Part shown: positions 47,401 through 55,445 of the stretch, one piece after another
How positions within the stretch are numbered: position 1 is the stretch's first letter
How the letters are laid out: the number at the start of each line of letters is the position of its first letter
Source: JACMLD01 sp047602295
GTDB lineage: Bacteria; Bacteroidota; Bacteroidia; Chitinophagales; Chitinophagaceae
NCBI GenBank assembly: GCA_047602295.1
Contig: JASGHP010000001.1
Span: 434,001-498,000 of the forward strand
Length of the DNA: 64,000 bases
Direction of reading: 5' to 3'
Made by a program: the position numbers and the translations under genes
The notes under the pieces: model-generated
Databases searched by the model: none
The model's input: the letters and a program-made list of their open reading frames with translations, nothing else
What the model was told of the DNA's origin: nothing

Positions 47401-47824
47401 GGGTGTTTTTGCAGCAGGACAAAAAATTACGCAACCTGACGGATCTCAGGTAGATGTTAGCGGTATGACTTTCGAAGAGGCGTATAAAAAAGGTTATGTA
47501 GAGCCAACGCACACACCACAATTCTTCTATCGTTATGGTTCTGCATCTACGGGTGTATCTGATTTCTGGGTATTGAAAAATTCATGGGTATCATTGCGCC
47601 AGGTAGCATTAACGTATAATTTCGCCAAATCAATAACTGATAAATTAAGATTGAACGGCCTTTCATTGTCACTTATCGGACGTGATCTGCTTTACATTTA
47701 TCAAACCCTTCCTTACAACTATAACCCTGCATCTAACAACAGTAATAACACAGCATTTTCAGGGGAAGAAGGATTTTTACCTAAAACAAGAAATATAAAC
47801 TTTACACTAAGGGCAAATTTCTAA
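44432..47824 (+). CDS. SusC/RagA-family TonB-linked outer-membrane transporter
   Basis: 1131 residues from the ATG at 44432, which starts the signal peptide (PRSAPFLLFFSFLLMGLLAHS); an in-frame TTG 66 bases upstream would bury it. The mature protein begins with a CarboxypepD-regulatory-like domain (~25-105), then LSEVVVTALGIRKQKRELGYS, a plug (~115-235, with VAGVQIDQGAGG and ILKGSSAAALYGSRAVNGV) and a 22-strand barrel. SusC proteins import oligosaccharides or peptides with a SusD lipoprotein lid, powered by TonB. The susD-like gene follows 32 bases later. No hydrolase, sensor or anti-sigma gene is adjacent, so the substrate is unknown. Confidence 0.95.
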   Translation: MKPRSAPFLLFFSFLLMGLLAHSQQKTISGTVKNAQGTPISGASVIRKGSVSGTTTNDNGEFSLQAAEGNTVVVSAIGYTPYSITVKGNGSYNVQLQEGNNNLSEVVVTALGIRKQKRELGYSVTEVKGSELAKTNEVNPINALQGKVAGVQIDQGAGGLFGNSKIVIRGNSTLGTNNQPIFVVDGVIMDNGTFGGTGRDFGNDLKNLNTEDFESVSILKGSSAAALYGSRAVNGVVLITTKKGTKKKGIGISVTQSVNITNPYAGPRFQNEFGGGSVGAFFTDNRDPNYLPTQSWETKVFPIDPITGKPYIDRQINRELENWGPRFAGQDVINYDGTPTKYVAVPNNFLDAFQKGVGSNTNIAVDGGNDKTTFRLSYNHNDAKGIVPNNTLKKDAFDLRLTHDLSKRIHIDAGVSYSDFYGLNPPRNGGLDAFASDNYGKLFTWAVPRNYDTKYWNRPQEYISKLGGTPDPTNPTGQETNFAPEIRFWFQKAENKYSQREQQLRGRLTVTADLTSWAKFIVEGNFMNINIKNETKELGQSADFVGGSYSLGFDTKYSKFFKAMLMMNKDINKDFSISGYIGAEAQRQTYTNSTTSTNGGLLYPGNYFLANSVKPVILSGGDGNGPGIYYNKSFNSLYASADLAYKNQVFLQATWRGDWSSALTYLDGSGNNFFNYPAVSLSWVFTESMKSHPSWLNYGKLRGNLAALGGDVAVYALNQGFALNGFSNANGGTVPVSTFSSPNTIQPNVKPQRKIAKEIGAELRFFKDGRLGLDVSVYQDNTKNQILKIGTPTVSGVSGLLINAGDLQNRGIEIAVDYTVIKSKNFRWNTALNYSTNQNKVVKLYPGVTEYNLGADIGEISTWAVEGKSYGVMRTTIHSTTDAKTGLPILAWRSDARAAFPARSNVIQDVGNINSKFRAGWDNTFNYKNFSLNILVDAKIGGDFALLTYRYGTHSGVFPNSIAGRDGQSGGIAFTSKYDNINYTDGRIVQGVFAAGQKITQPDGSQVDVSGMTFEEAYKKGYVEPTHTPQFFYRYGSASTGVSDFWVLKNSWVSLRQVALTYNFAKSITDKLRLNGLSLSLIGRDLLYIYQTLPYNYNPASNNSNNTAFSGEEGFLPKTRNINFTLRANF

Positions 47825-47856
47825 GGTAAAAAATTATTAAACTCAAATAATCAGTT

Positions 47857-49563
47857 ATGAAACGATATAGCTCACATATAATCATATTAACCTTGCTGAT
47901 TGCAGCTTGCAGCAGCATTAGTTCTTGCAAAAAGAATTTTGCAGAAATAAATACAGATACAAGACTGGTAACATCGCCTAATATAAAATACCTGCTCACT
48001 TACAGCGAAGACTATTATGAAAAATACCAGGGCACGGAATGGGTCTGGGAAACAATGGAGCAACTGTTTAGGTTTACACAACACGCCACTGCACAGCCTT
48101 ACGAAATGACCAATAACGTGAATTCGAGGTACAGTGCTTTTTACGCAAACATATTGCCCAACCTGTTAGAGATAAGAAGACAGGTTGCTGGAAAATCAGA
48201 CTCAGCCAACTATCAGAAAGCAATAGCTGTAACGTATGTGTTGCAAGTAATGCAAGGGCTTAAGGTAACGGATATGAATGGCTCTATTGCGTACTCACAA
48301 GCAGATCTGGGTAGGTACGATGCCAATTTTAATCCTGTGTATGATGCACAAGATGCATTGTTTACAAATATGCTTGCACAACTTAACAGTGCTATTTCCG
48401 TATTGTCTAATACTACATTGGCAAATCAAAATAGCTATGGAAGTTCAGATGTGTATTATAACAGCGATTGGATTAAATGGGCAAAACTGGCCAATACACT
48501 TAAATTAAGAATAGCCGCCAGGCTCGATATTGCTAACAACGCACTTGCAAAAACCATTTTTCAGCAGGTGTTGCAAGATCCCAATGGTGCAATTACAGCA
48601 AACGCAGATCAGCTGTCTTATAAGAATATAGATTATGAACCATTTGGCAGAGGTACAGGAAGCAGTGTTAACTACAGAAGCACTCGTTTTGGTACTACCT
48701 CTATGGTTAATTTTATGAAGTCGGTGAACGATCCTCGACTGGCTATCTATTTTGAAAAGAACAGCCTTGTAGGCAGTTATAAGGATACGCTTAACAAATA
48801 CAGCGTTACACTTCCTTCGTTTATCAATCCTTCAGATCCGCTGATACAATTTCAGGGCGGCCCTGCAGATTTTACTACCAACCCAACAGTAGCAGCTTAT
48901 CTTACCAATACTTTCCCGGTAGGTAGCAACAGGTATAATCTTATATCTCCTTTAAACAGGAATTTCTTTGTGCCAACATACGGTATTGGTGGTTCTACTG
49001 CCGGTGGATTTTTAGATGTGATTGTAACTGCTGCTGAAGGTTGTTTCTTAACGGCAGAGTTTATACAAAAAGGATATGCTGGTTCTGTTGCAACCAATGG
49101 CACAGCAGAAGACTGGTATAAAAAAGGAATTACTTCTTCCATCCAGACAATGAACAATATTGCTATTGCAGCACCATCTCCCACTGGTTTTACGGGTGAT
49201 GGATCAGCAGAGATTACTGCTTACCTGAACAATAGCGGTGTAAAGTTTAATGGAACAAATAACCTGGAAAGGATTTATATACAGGAATATCTTAACTATT
49301 TCCGTAACGGTAACGAAGCTTTTGTTTTCTGCCGTCGCACAGGTTATCCAAAACTTACTTCTACTTACTATGCAAGGGAAGTGTTTAATGAAGTAATACC
49401 ACGCCGTTTCTGGACAATAAATCCAGGACAACTAAATCGTGATAACTGGAATGCTGCTATGACAGCGCAGGGCTTTACTCCCAATGCACAAGACTTGCAA
49501 ACATTAAGTACTCAGCGTATCTGGTACGATAAAACTGCTCCTGATTTTGGTAAAGGCAACTAA
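47857..49563 (+). CDS. SusD/RagB-family substrate-binding lipoprotein
   Basis: 568 residues. The lipoprotein signal (IIILTLLIAACSS or the later SSISSC) gives a lipidated cysteine at 18 or 24, followed by KKNFAEINTD, the start of SusD-like proteins of the SusD_2 type. TPR-like helices carry the fold (YQKAIAVTYVLQVMQGLKVTD; WIKWAKLANTLKLRIAARLD), and the C-terminal EYLNYFRNGNEAFVFCRRTGYP block is typical. It sits on the cell surface as a lid over the SusC barrel. A perfect hairpin terminator follows, so the operon consists of just these two genes. Confidence 0.94.
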   Translation: MKRYSSHIIILTLLIAACSSISSCKKNFAEINTDTRLVTSPNIKYLLTYSEDYYEKYQGTEWVWETMEQLFRFTQHATAQPYEMTNNVNSRYSAFYANILPNLLEIRRQVAGKSDSANYQKAIAVTYVLQVMQGLKVTDMNGSIAYSQADLGRYDANFNPVYDAQDALFTNMLAQLNSAISVLSNTTLANQNSYGSSDVYYNSDWIKWAKLANTLKLRIAARLDIANNALAKTIFQQVLQDPNGAITANADQLSYKNIDYEPFGRGTGSSVNYRSTRFGTTSMVNFMKSVNDPRLAIYFEKNSLVGSYKDTLNKYSVTLPSFINPSDPLIQFQGGPADFTTNPTVAAYLTNTFPVGSNRYNLISPLNRNFFVPTYGIGGSTAGGFLDVIVTAAEGCFLTAEFIQKGYAGSVATNGTAEDWYKKGITSSIQTMNNIAIAAPSPTGFTGDGSAEITAYLNNSGVKFNGTNNLERIYIQEYLNYFRNGNEAFVFCRRTGYPKLTSTYYAREVFNEVIPRRFWTINPGQLNRDNWNAAMTAQGFTPNAQDLQTLSTQRIWYDKTAPDFGKGN

Positions 49564-49620
49564 GAAGTTGTAAGTTTTATGTGATAAGTTATAAGTGCTT
49601 TTATTGCAATAATGCTTTTT

Positions 49621-49657
49621 AAAAATAAACCCCGATATGTTCGGGGTTTATTTTTTT
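49621..49657 (+). terminator. Strong intrinsic terminator of susC/susD
   Basis: AAAAATAAACCCCGA (49621-49635) pairs perfectly with TCGGGGTTTATTTTT (49641-49655), loop TATGT, then more T. Confidence 0.9.
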
Positions 49658-49734
49658 ATTGAAGAATAAATAAGATCGTCAAGTCTTTACTGATAAACGT
49701 CTTGCAGCTTGTAGCTAACAACTTGCAGCTTTCT

Positions 49735-50781
49735 TTAGAATTTGTGATCTGCCAACGCTGCATCCGCTTTTTTAATAACAGCAAACGGTCCGTATTTATG
49801 TTGCTTCTCCTGGTAACCATCTGCATAAGGACCAAAAGGATAATCAAAAGATTTTTTACGAATGTCGGGCCAGTCTTGTGCAAACTTTTTTGCAGGTCTT
49901 GGTTGAGAATTTATAAACGCTGCTACATCCCAGGCTTGTTCATTGCTTAATTGAGGGCTTTCATGCGATGCAATACCAAAAGGCATATTGTCTTTTGCAT
50001 ATGCTGCCAGTCTTGAGATGCGATAAAGCCCCGCAGCAGTATTATAACTGTGTGGCCCCCACAATGGCGGATAAGCATAACCAATATTGTCAAATCGCAA
50101 TTGTCCTTCACCGTTAGCACCATGGCAACGGCTGCATTGAGACTCATACACTACTTTTCCTTTAATTGGATCTGCGGCTCTTTCCAAAACATCCAGTTCA
50201 CGCATACCCGCACCCGCAGGCTTTTGTCCTTTGGGTACGTCTTTGCCAATCCATTTAAGATAAGCAACAATGGCCCTCATTTCTTTGCTGCTGCTGTCAA
50301 TAGTTTGCCCGTTAAGACTTCTTTGCAGGCAATCATTCACCCTGTATTCTATTGATTCTTTTATACCGCTTCTTGGCCTGTACACCGGATAGATAGACGC
50401 AACTGCAGCAAAACAATTGCCATAAGGCTTGGCGCCAGCATCTATATGACAGTTCTGGCAATTCATTCCATTGCTAATAAATGCAACACTGCCTTTCGGG
50501 CCAAGGTATTGAGCGGTATTTACAATTAGATCTTTTCCATAGCGAATCAATTGCGCAGCAGAATCATTGCCAAGCGTATTGATGTCAGGCGCCTGCCATT
50601 CTGTATTGGCTACAATTGCGGTGTTAGATGATTTTGATGAAGATGCAGGAACTGATGCAGGCCATTCATTTATTGCTATTGCAAATGCAATAGCAGCCAG
50701 CATTATTGCAAACCAATGTGACTTTAAAAGACGCAAATGTTTAGGTTGTTTAGTGGGGCAGTTTATTGCGCAGCCATCCAT
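49735..50781 (-). CDS. Dihaem c-type cytochrome, thiosulfate-dehydrogenase (TsdA)-like
   Basis: About 348 residues. An N-terminal anchor or signal (WFAIMLAAIAFAIAI, ~27-42) is followed by two cytochrome c domains with haem motifs CQNCH (~106) and CSRCH (~213). The segment NCQNCHIDAGAKPYGNCFAAV plus YPVYRPRSGIKESIEYRVNDCLQRSLNG matches TsdA-type proteins, which oxidise thiosulfate to tetrathionate or reverse this in the periplasm. The start is uncertain: ATG at 50781 or 50799 both overlap the end of the upstream gene, and a TTG near 50736 would remove the overlap. Its position behind thioredoxin and two YeeE/YedE-type genes supports sulfur metabolism. Confidence 0.83.
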   Translation of the reverse strand: MDGCAINCPTKQPKHLRLLKSHWFAIMLAAIAFAIAINEWPASVPASSSKSSNTAIVANTEWQAPDINTLGNDSAAQLIRYGKDLIVNTAQYLGPKGSVAFISNGMNCQNCHIDAGAKPYGNCFAAVASIYPVYRPRSGIKESIEYRVNDCLQRSLNGQTIDSSSKEMRAIVAYLKWIGKDVPKGQKPAGAGMRELDVLERAADPIKGKVVYESQCSRCHGANGEGQLRFDNIGYAYPPLWGPHSYNTAAGLYRISRLAAYAKDNMPFGIASHESPQLSNEQAWDVAAFINSQPRPAKKFAQDWPDIRKKSFDYPFGPYADGYQEKQHKYGPFAVIKKADAALADHKF

Positions 50782-51265
50782 ATATCCATGTTCCGGCAAC
50801 TGCGCTTATTAAAGTTACTACAATTACAGTAACGCCGCTTCCAATCTGTGCATACAAAGGACCGGGGCATGCGCCGGTGAGAGCCCATCCAAATCCAAAT
50901 AATAAGCCGCCATACACCTGTCCCCAGTTAAATTTTTTTGGAGTGAAGTGAATTGGTTCGCCATGAATTGTTTTCAGCTTTAATTTTTTGATGAGCCATA
51001 CCGAAATAATGCCTGTAACTACTGCCGAACCAATTACGCCGTACATGTGAAAACTTTGCAGACGAAACATTTCCTGTATGCGGAACCATGAAATAACCTC
51101 TGACTTGATTAATACAATACCAAACAAAATACCTGCAACAGCATACTTTATATTGTACCACCAAGGATGATACAATGAAGACTCATTGATACATGCAGTA
51201 TCCAAAGAACGTGTTTCAAAATCTGTATTGCTATCGGTTAAAGGAACAAGTGTTTCTGTTGCCAT
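50750..51265 (-). CDS. DUF6691/YeeE-YedE-type membrane protein, second half of a split transporter
   Basis: 171 residues from the ATG at 51265, which shares a base with the stop of the upstream gene (TAATG). Four to five helices are seen, with KYAVAGILFGIVLIKSEVISWF near the start and WGQVYGGLLFGFGWALTGACPGPLYAQIGSG near the end; the G-x-C-P-G motif is the conserved cysteine site of this family. These proteins pair with a YeeE/YedE partner to move thiosulfate or other reduced sulfur. The frame extends upstream of 51265, but it then overlaps the partner gene, so the short form is chosen. Confidence 0.87.
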   Translation of the reverse strand: MATETLVPLTDSNTDFETRSLDTACINESSLYHPWWYNIKYAVAGILFGIVLIKSEVISWFRIQEMFRLQSFHMYGVIGSAVVTGIISVWLIKKLKLKTIHGEPIHFTPKKFNWGQVYGGLLFGFGWALTGACPGPLYAQIGSGVTVIVVTLISAVAGTWIYGWLRNKLPH

Positions 51266-51831
51266 TATAAATGCATAATGAATGGTAAAATAAGATTGGC
51301 CATAATAAATCCGCCTGCCATAAAGCAACAGGTGGCTATTAATGAAGGCCATTGCAATTGCGATAATCCTGTAATAGCATGGCCCGATGTGCAACCTCCG
51401 GCATAGCGTGTGCCGAAACCAACAAGAAAGCCACCCACTATCATCAATATAAATCCTCTTGCTGTGAGCAACGATTGCCAGTTAAAAAGATCTTCTGGTA
51501 CAAGGCTGTTATAATGATAAACACCATAACCCTGCAACTCGTGTTGCAAAGTTGGATTAATAACTACCGGTTGCGGATCAGCCAAGAAATGTGCTGCTAT
51601 AAACCCACCGGCTACTATTCCCGCTACAAAAAATAAATTCCAGGCTTCTTTTTTCCAATTGTATTGAAAGAAAGAAATACCTGCGGGAAAGCAAGCAGCA
51701 CAAACATGCCGTAATGAGGAAGAGATGCCAAAATTTTTATTGCCCAATAGCAATAACAACGGCACTGTTAAACCAATAACAGGCCCCGCTATATACCATG
51801 GCCACGGTTGAAGAATAGATATAAGAAACAT
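51265..51831 (-). CDS. YeeE/YedE-family (thiosulfate/sulfur transport) membrane protein
   Basis: 188 residues with about five helices. The conserved motif VGFGTRYAGGCTSGHAITG carries the cysteine that binds and passes the sulfur species in YeeE. A second cysteine pair (HVCAACFPAG, ~43-50) is notable in a loop. A full YeeE has about twice this length; this gene and its overlapping neighbour are the two halves (as in PmpA/PmpB-type pairs). It lies 38 bases after thioredoxin on the same strand. Confidence 0.88.
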   Translation of the reverse strand: MFLISILQPWPWYIAGPVIGLTVPLLLLLGNKNFGISSSLRHVCAACFPAGISFFQYNWKKEAWNLFFVAGIVAGGFIAAHFLADPQPVVINPTLQHELQGYGVYHYNSLVPEDLFNWQSLLTARGFILMIVGGFLVGFGTRYAGGCTSGHAITGLSQLQWPSLIATCCFMAGGFIMANLILPFIMHL

Positions 51832-51869
51832 GTTGGTTGTGTGTTGCAGTTTTTATGTTGATGCTTTTG

Positions 51870-52169
51870 CTAACCTACCAATGGTTGCAATACCTGTTGC
51901 AATTGTTTGGCTGGCACCACACCAGATTGTCGCCATTTGATTTCTCCCTTCTTAAAAACCATCAGCGTGGGCACACCTTGTATATGATAGGCCGATGCTA
52001 CCTGCGGGTTTTTATCTACATCAATTTTCAGGATGGTAATATCATCGCCCATGGTCTTTTTTAGTTCCTGCAAAATGGGTGGCATCATTTTGCAGGGGCC
52101 ACACCATTCTGCAAAAAAATCAACCAACACTGGTTTACCTGAGTCTAGTATTTCTTTAAAGTTGCTCAT
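51870..52169 (-). CDS. Thioredoxin
   Basis: 99 residues, a compact single thioredoxin fold with active site WCGPC (22-26), Asp17 and the cis-proline loop GVPTLM. No signal peptide is present, so it acts in the cytoplasm. It is the first gene of a minus-strand operon with two YeeE/YedE-type genes and a TsdA-like cytochrome; a reductant for incoming thiosulfate or persulfide is a likely role here, rather than being the main housekeeping thioredoxin. Confidence 0.95.
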   Translation of the reverse strand: MSNFKEILDSGKPVLVDFFAEWCGPCKMMPPILQELKKTMGDDITILKIDVDKNPQVASAYHIQGVPTLMVFKKGEIKWRQSGVVPAKQLQQVLQPLVG

Positions 52170-52355
52170 AATAAAATGGTTTATACAACACTAACAACAA
52201 CAATCCTGCCCCACTATTGTTGGAAGCAGCGCTTATAGCTATTGTCCGTGTGCTTGCGTGGCAAAATTCATGTCAGAAGATTTGGTTAACTTTAATAAGA
52301 CTTTCAGTAAAGCCAATTTCCATTGTTTTGCCGGCCATTTTGAAAAAGTAAATTT

Positions 52356-53120
52356 ATGTTAGAATCATACATCAGCACGCATACAGATCATGCTGGCATT
52401 ACCAGCATTGAATTTTTCCATCCGCAAAGCAATTCGCTTCCGCTAAAAATGTTAAACGAGCTGGCGCAGGAAATTCACCACGCCGGAATGAATACAGACA
52501 CCAAAGTGATTGTATTGCGCTCTGGTGGCGAGAAAGCTTTTTGTGCGGGTGCTTCGTTTGATGAACTGGCAGCTATCAACAATGCAGAGGATGGCAAAAA
52601 TTTTTTTAGCGGATTTGCCCGTGTTATTAATGCCATGCGAACCTGTGGCAAGCTGGTGATTGCACGCATACATGGTAAGTGTGTAGGCGGTGGTGTGGGA
52701 TTACTGGCGGCGGCGGATTATGCCATTGCTACAGAAGCAGCAGAAGTAAAACTGAGTGAACTCACCATTGGTATCGGTCCATTTGTTGTGGGCCCGGTGA
52801 TTGAAAGGAAAACAGGCGCAGCAGCATTCAGTCACCTGGCAATAGATGCCGGCATGTGGCGTAGTGCAGACTGGGCCAAACGAAAAGGGCTTTTTGCAGA
52901 GGTGCATAGCAGCAATGAAGGCATGGATGAAGCTGTAACAAGAATGGCGCATACATTGGCAGCCAGCAGCGGAGAGGCAATGGCGGAGATGAAAAGAATA
53001 TTCTGGAAAGGAACAGAAAACTGGGATCAATTACTGGCAGAACGTGCAGCCATTAGCGGGCGGCTGGTATTGAGCAGGTTTACCAAAGATGCTATTGCAA
53101 AGTTTAAAGCAAGGAGATAA
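52356..53120 (+). CDS. Enoyl-CoA hydratase/isomerase family protein
   Basis: 254 residues, crotonase fold. The CoA oxyanion loop AFCAGASFDELA (~67-78) and the second oxyanion segment HGKCVGGGVGLLAAADYAIA (~107-126) are clear. The usual catalytic glutamate positions read ELTIGIGPFVVGP; assignment as hydratase versus isomerase is not certain. Such enzymes act on acyl-CoA in fatty acid, leucine or phenylacetate breakdown. It is the first of four plus-strand genes with small gaps (19, 35 and 41 bases). Confidence 0.88.
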   Translation: MLESYISTHTDHAGITSIEFFHPQSNSLPLKMLNELAQEIHHAGMNTDTKVIVLRSGGEKAFCAGASFDELAAINNAEDGKNFFSGFARVINAMRTCGKLVIARIHGKCVGGGVGLLAAADYAIATEAAEVKLSELTIGIGPFVVGPVIERKTGAAAFSHLAIDAGMWRSADWAKRKGLFAEVHSSNEGMDEAVTRMAHTLAASSGEAMAEMKRIFWKGTENWDQLLAERAAISGRLVLSRFTKDAIAKFKARR

Positions 53121-53139
53121 GTTCATTTCTATAGCGTAT

Positions 53140-53646
53140 ATGACATCAGAAACATTGCAGGACGAAATGCGGGAAGCCATTCCTCTATTATTAAAAATGG
53201 CAAGGGATATTACGTGGAATAAGATTTCTGACAACTGTAAGTTTATTCTTACAGAAATTATAGATAGCTCGGACAATTTTCACATACAAAGGCAAAAAAA
53301 TAAAAAAGAAAACGACAAAAAGAAACATGTGTCATTTTCTGAAATTATGTTGCCGCTGCAAAAAATCTATGACAATTTGTATGATATAAATCTCTGCATT
53401 TATAAAGCCAAAAGAAATCTTACCATAATTGACATTCGTTATTATCCTAAGTCTTCACTGCATGCAAATTATCGAAGAGAAGTTTCCCAAAAACCGCCAA
53501 TGATTCATTGCAAAGTAGCTACGCCTCCATGGCTAAATGATAAAAATGAAAAGTTCGATATAAATTGGGAACACTATGCATCAACGATTAAATGGAAGTT
53601 GTTTTGGGCAAGAAGAAAATTCAAAAAAACAAACCGCTTAACATAA
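53140..53646 (+). CDS. Hypothetical protein
   Basis: 168 residues from the ATG at 53140, 19 bases after the hydratase stop. No domain is recognised. The N-terminal half is helical and acidic-basic mixed (LQDEMREAIPLLLKMARDIT), a lysine-rich patch follows (RQKNKKENDKKKH), and the C-terminal half carries IDIRYYPKSSLHANYRRE and several tryptophans (INWEHYASTIKWKLFWARR). No signal peptide or membrane segment. It looks like a cytoplasmic protein of the kind that recurs as small unknowns in Bacteroidota. Codon use looks slightly more AT-rich than the flanking genes. Confidence 0.7.
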   Translation: MTSETLQDEMREAIPLLLKMARDITWNKISDNCKFILTEIIDSSDNFHIQRQKNKKENDKKKHVSFSEIMLPLQKIYDNLYDINLCIYKAKRNLTIIDIRYYPKSSLHANYRREVSQKPPMIHCKVATPPWLNDKNEKFDINWEHYASTIKWKLFWARRKFKKTNRLT

Positions 53647-53681
53647 AACTTTCCCCTTTAACGAAACGATTAAATTGCAAA

Positions 53682-54638
53682 ATGAAATCATTACTAGTTG
53701 CTGCCGTATTATTAGCTACCAATTTTATTTGTTCTGTTAGTCTTGCTCAAACAAATACACAACCTGCACAAACGGCGCTTACGTTAGCCGATCCAACTAT
53801 ATTTTTATGGCAGGGGAAATATTATGCCTATGGCACCAATTCAAACGAAGGCATACCTGCTTATACTTCTACTGATTTAATACATTGGAAGGCCATTGAA
53901 ACAAACAATGGCTTAGCACTTAAAAAAGGTGATGCGTTTGGTACAAAAGGTTTTTGGGCGCCACAGGTATTTAACTACAAAGGGAAATTCTATATGGCGT
54001 ATGTAGCCAATGAAAATATTGCCATTGCCACCAGCGAACAACCTTATGGCCCCTTCACCCAAACGGTTAAAGAAAGCTTACCTGCACCGGTAAGACAAAT
54101 AGACCCTTTTATTTTTATAGACGATGATGGGAAAAAATACCTGTACCATGTAAGGCTTACAAACGGCAACCGCATATTTGGTGCTTTATTAAAAGATGAT
54201 TTCTCCGGCATTGATACCACTACTTTACAGGAATGCATCTCCGCTACTGAACCATGGGAAAATACAGAGAATGCCAAATGGCCTGTAACAGAAGGGCCCA
54301 CTGTAATAAAAAGCAATGGCAAATACTATATGTTTTATTCTGCCAATGATTTTAGAAACCCCGATTATGCAGTAGGCATGGCCGTTAGTGATCATCCATT
54401 AGGACCTTGGGTAAAATACCAGGGAAACCCTGTTTTAAGCAGAAAGCAAACTGGTTTTAAAGGAACAGGCCATGGAGATTTATTTAAGTCGGCAGACGGC
54501 AAATGGCATTATGTTTTTCACATCCATAATTCAGATACGCAAGTAGGGCCAAGAAAAACTATGCTGATAGATGTAACAAACAAAAACGGTAAATTTTCAT
54601 TCGATATAAAAACAATGAAAGCACTTGTTGTTGAATAG
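53682..54638 (+). CDS. Glycoside hydrolase family 43-like enzyme (arabinanase/xylosidase type)
   Basis: 318 residues from the ATG at 53682, which begins a signal peptide (KSLLVAAVLLATNFICSVSLA). The five-bladed propeller signatures are present: the base aspartate in LADPTIFLW (Asp37), the pKa-modulating aspartate in QIDPFIFIDDDG (Asp141) and the acid glutamate in VTEGPTVI (Glu204). A C-terminal accessory domain is absent. GH43 enzymes cleave arabinose- or xylose-containing glycans; export to the periplasm or outside is expected. It is not beside the SusC/SusD pair, which ends 4 kb upstream, so the two need not act together. A 35-base gap separates it from the unknown gene before it. Confidence 0.9.
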   Translation: MKSLLVAAVLLATNFICSVSLAQTNTQPAQTALTLADPTIFLWQGKYYAYGTNSNEGIPAYTSTDLIHWKAIETNNGLALKKGDAFGTKGFWAPQVFNYKGKFYMAYVANENIAIATSEQPYGPFTQTVKESLPAPVRQIDPFIFIDDDGKKYLYHVRLTNGNRIFGALLKDDFSGIDTTTLQECISATEPWENTENAKWPVTEGPTVIKSNGKYYMFYSANDFRNPDYAVGMAVSDHPLGPWVKYQGNPVLSRKQTGFKGTGHGDLFKSADGKWHYVFHIHNSDTQVGPRKTMLIDVTNKNGKFSFDIKTMKALVVE

Positions 54639-54679
54639 AGATTATAAAAACAATTTCTTTTTCTTTTAATCTCTTAAGC

Positions 54680-55312
54680 ATGATCCATTCTTTTAATCAG
54701 GATAATTTTCAGCAACTTGTTAGCCAACTGGCAAAAAAAGACAAACACCTTCAATCTATTTTGAAGCAATATGGCCATCCGCCCATGTGGAACAGACCAG
54801 CCAGCTTTGAATCGCTTATACATATTATACTCGAACAGCAGGTTTCATTGGCATCTGCAAAAGCTGCATTAGAAAAACTTAGAGAAAAAATAAAAAAAAT
54901 TACACCGGAAAATGTTTTGCTTTTGTCTGACGCAGAGTTACGTGCCTGTTATTTTAGCCGGCAAAAAACAGTTTACGCAAGATGCCTGGCTGAAGCCATC
55001 AGTACAAAAAAATTAAACCTAAAAAAATTAAGCAGTGAAACAGATGAAGAGATTAGAACAGAACTGAAAAAGATAAAAGGTATCGGCGATTGGACAGTTG
55101 ATATCTATCTCTTATTTACATTACAAAGAGCAGACATTTTTCCTACCGGCGATTTAGCTATGATGAATGCATTGAAACAAGTGAAGCAATTACCTGCACA
55201 TACTACCAAAGAAGAAATAATACAACTGGCAGAAAGCTGGCGCCCTTATCGCTCATTGGCTACTATGATGTTCTGGCACCATTATATTAAGACGAGGAAC
55301 ATTAAGATTTGA
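54680..55312 (+). CDS. DNA-3-methyladenine glycosylase, AlkA-type (HhH-GPD)
   Basis: 210 residues, the HhH-GPD catalytic core without the N-terminal AlkA domain. The helix-hairpin-helix is IKGIGDWTVDIYLL (~131-144) and the catalytic aspartate is in PTGDLAMMNA (Asp158). It removes alkylated purines from DNA in base-excision repair. It is the last of four closely spaced plus-strand genes and is followed at once by a REP-like hairpin array. Confidence 0.92.
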   Translation: MIHSFNQDNFQQLVSQLAKKDKHLQSILKQYGHPPMWNRPASFESLIHIILEQQVSLASAKAALEKLREKIKKITPENVLLLSDAELRACYFSRQKTVYARCLAEAISTKKLNLKKLSSETDEEIRTELKKIKGIGDWTVDIYLLFTLQRADIFPTGDLAMMNALKQVKQLPAHTTKEEIIQLAESWRPYRSLATMMFWHHYIKTRNIKI

Positions 55313-55333
55313 TGTAGTAATTTTCTTTGCTGG

Positions 55334-55436
55334 TGGCGATGGGCTATACCCATCGCCAATATAAAACGCCCTTTCAGGGCTTAGTGCCGCAAGCTCCGAA
55401 GGAGCGAAATATATTAACGAAGGGCGCAGCCCATCG
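55334..55436. repeat. REP-like composite of four hairpins between convergent genes
   Basis: Hairpin 1: TGGCGATGGG/CCCATCGCCA (55334-55358, loop CTATA). Hairpin 2: GCCCT/AGGGC (55368-55380). Hairpin 3: GCTCC/GGAGC (55393-55405). Hairpin 4: GGGC/GCCC (55422-55432). The outer ends CGATGGGCT (55337-55345) and AGCCCATCG (55428-55436) are also perfect complements, so two alternative folds exist. The CTTTCAGGGCTTAG and GCTCCGAAGGAGCG modules resemble REP elements frequent in Bacteroidota genomes. Confidence 0.75.
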
Positions 55437-55445
55437 ATTTTAAAA

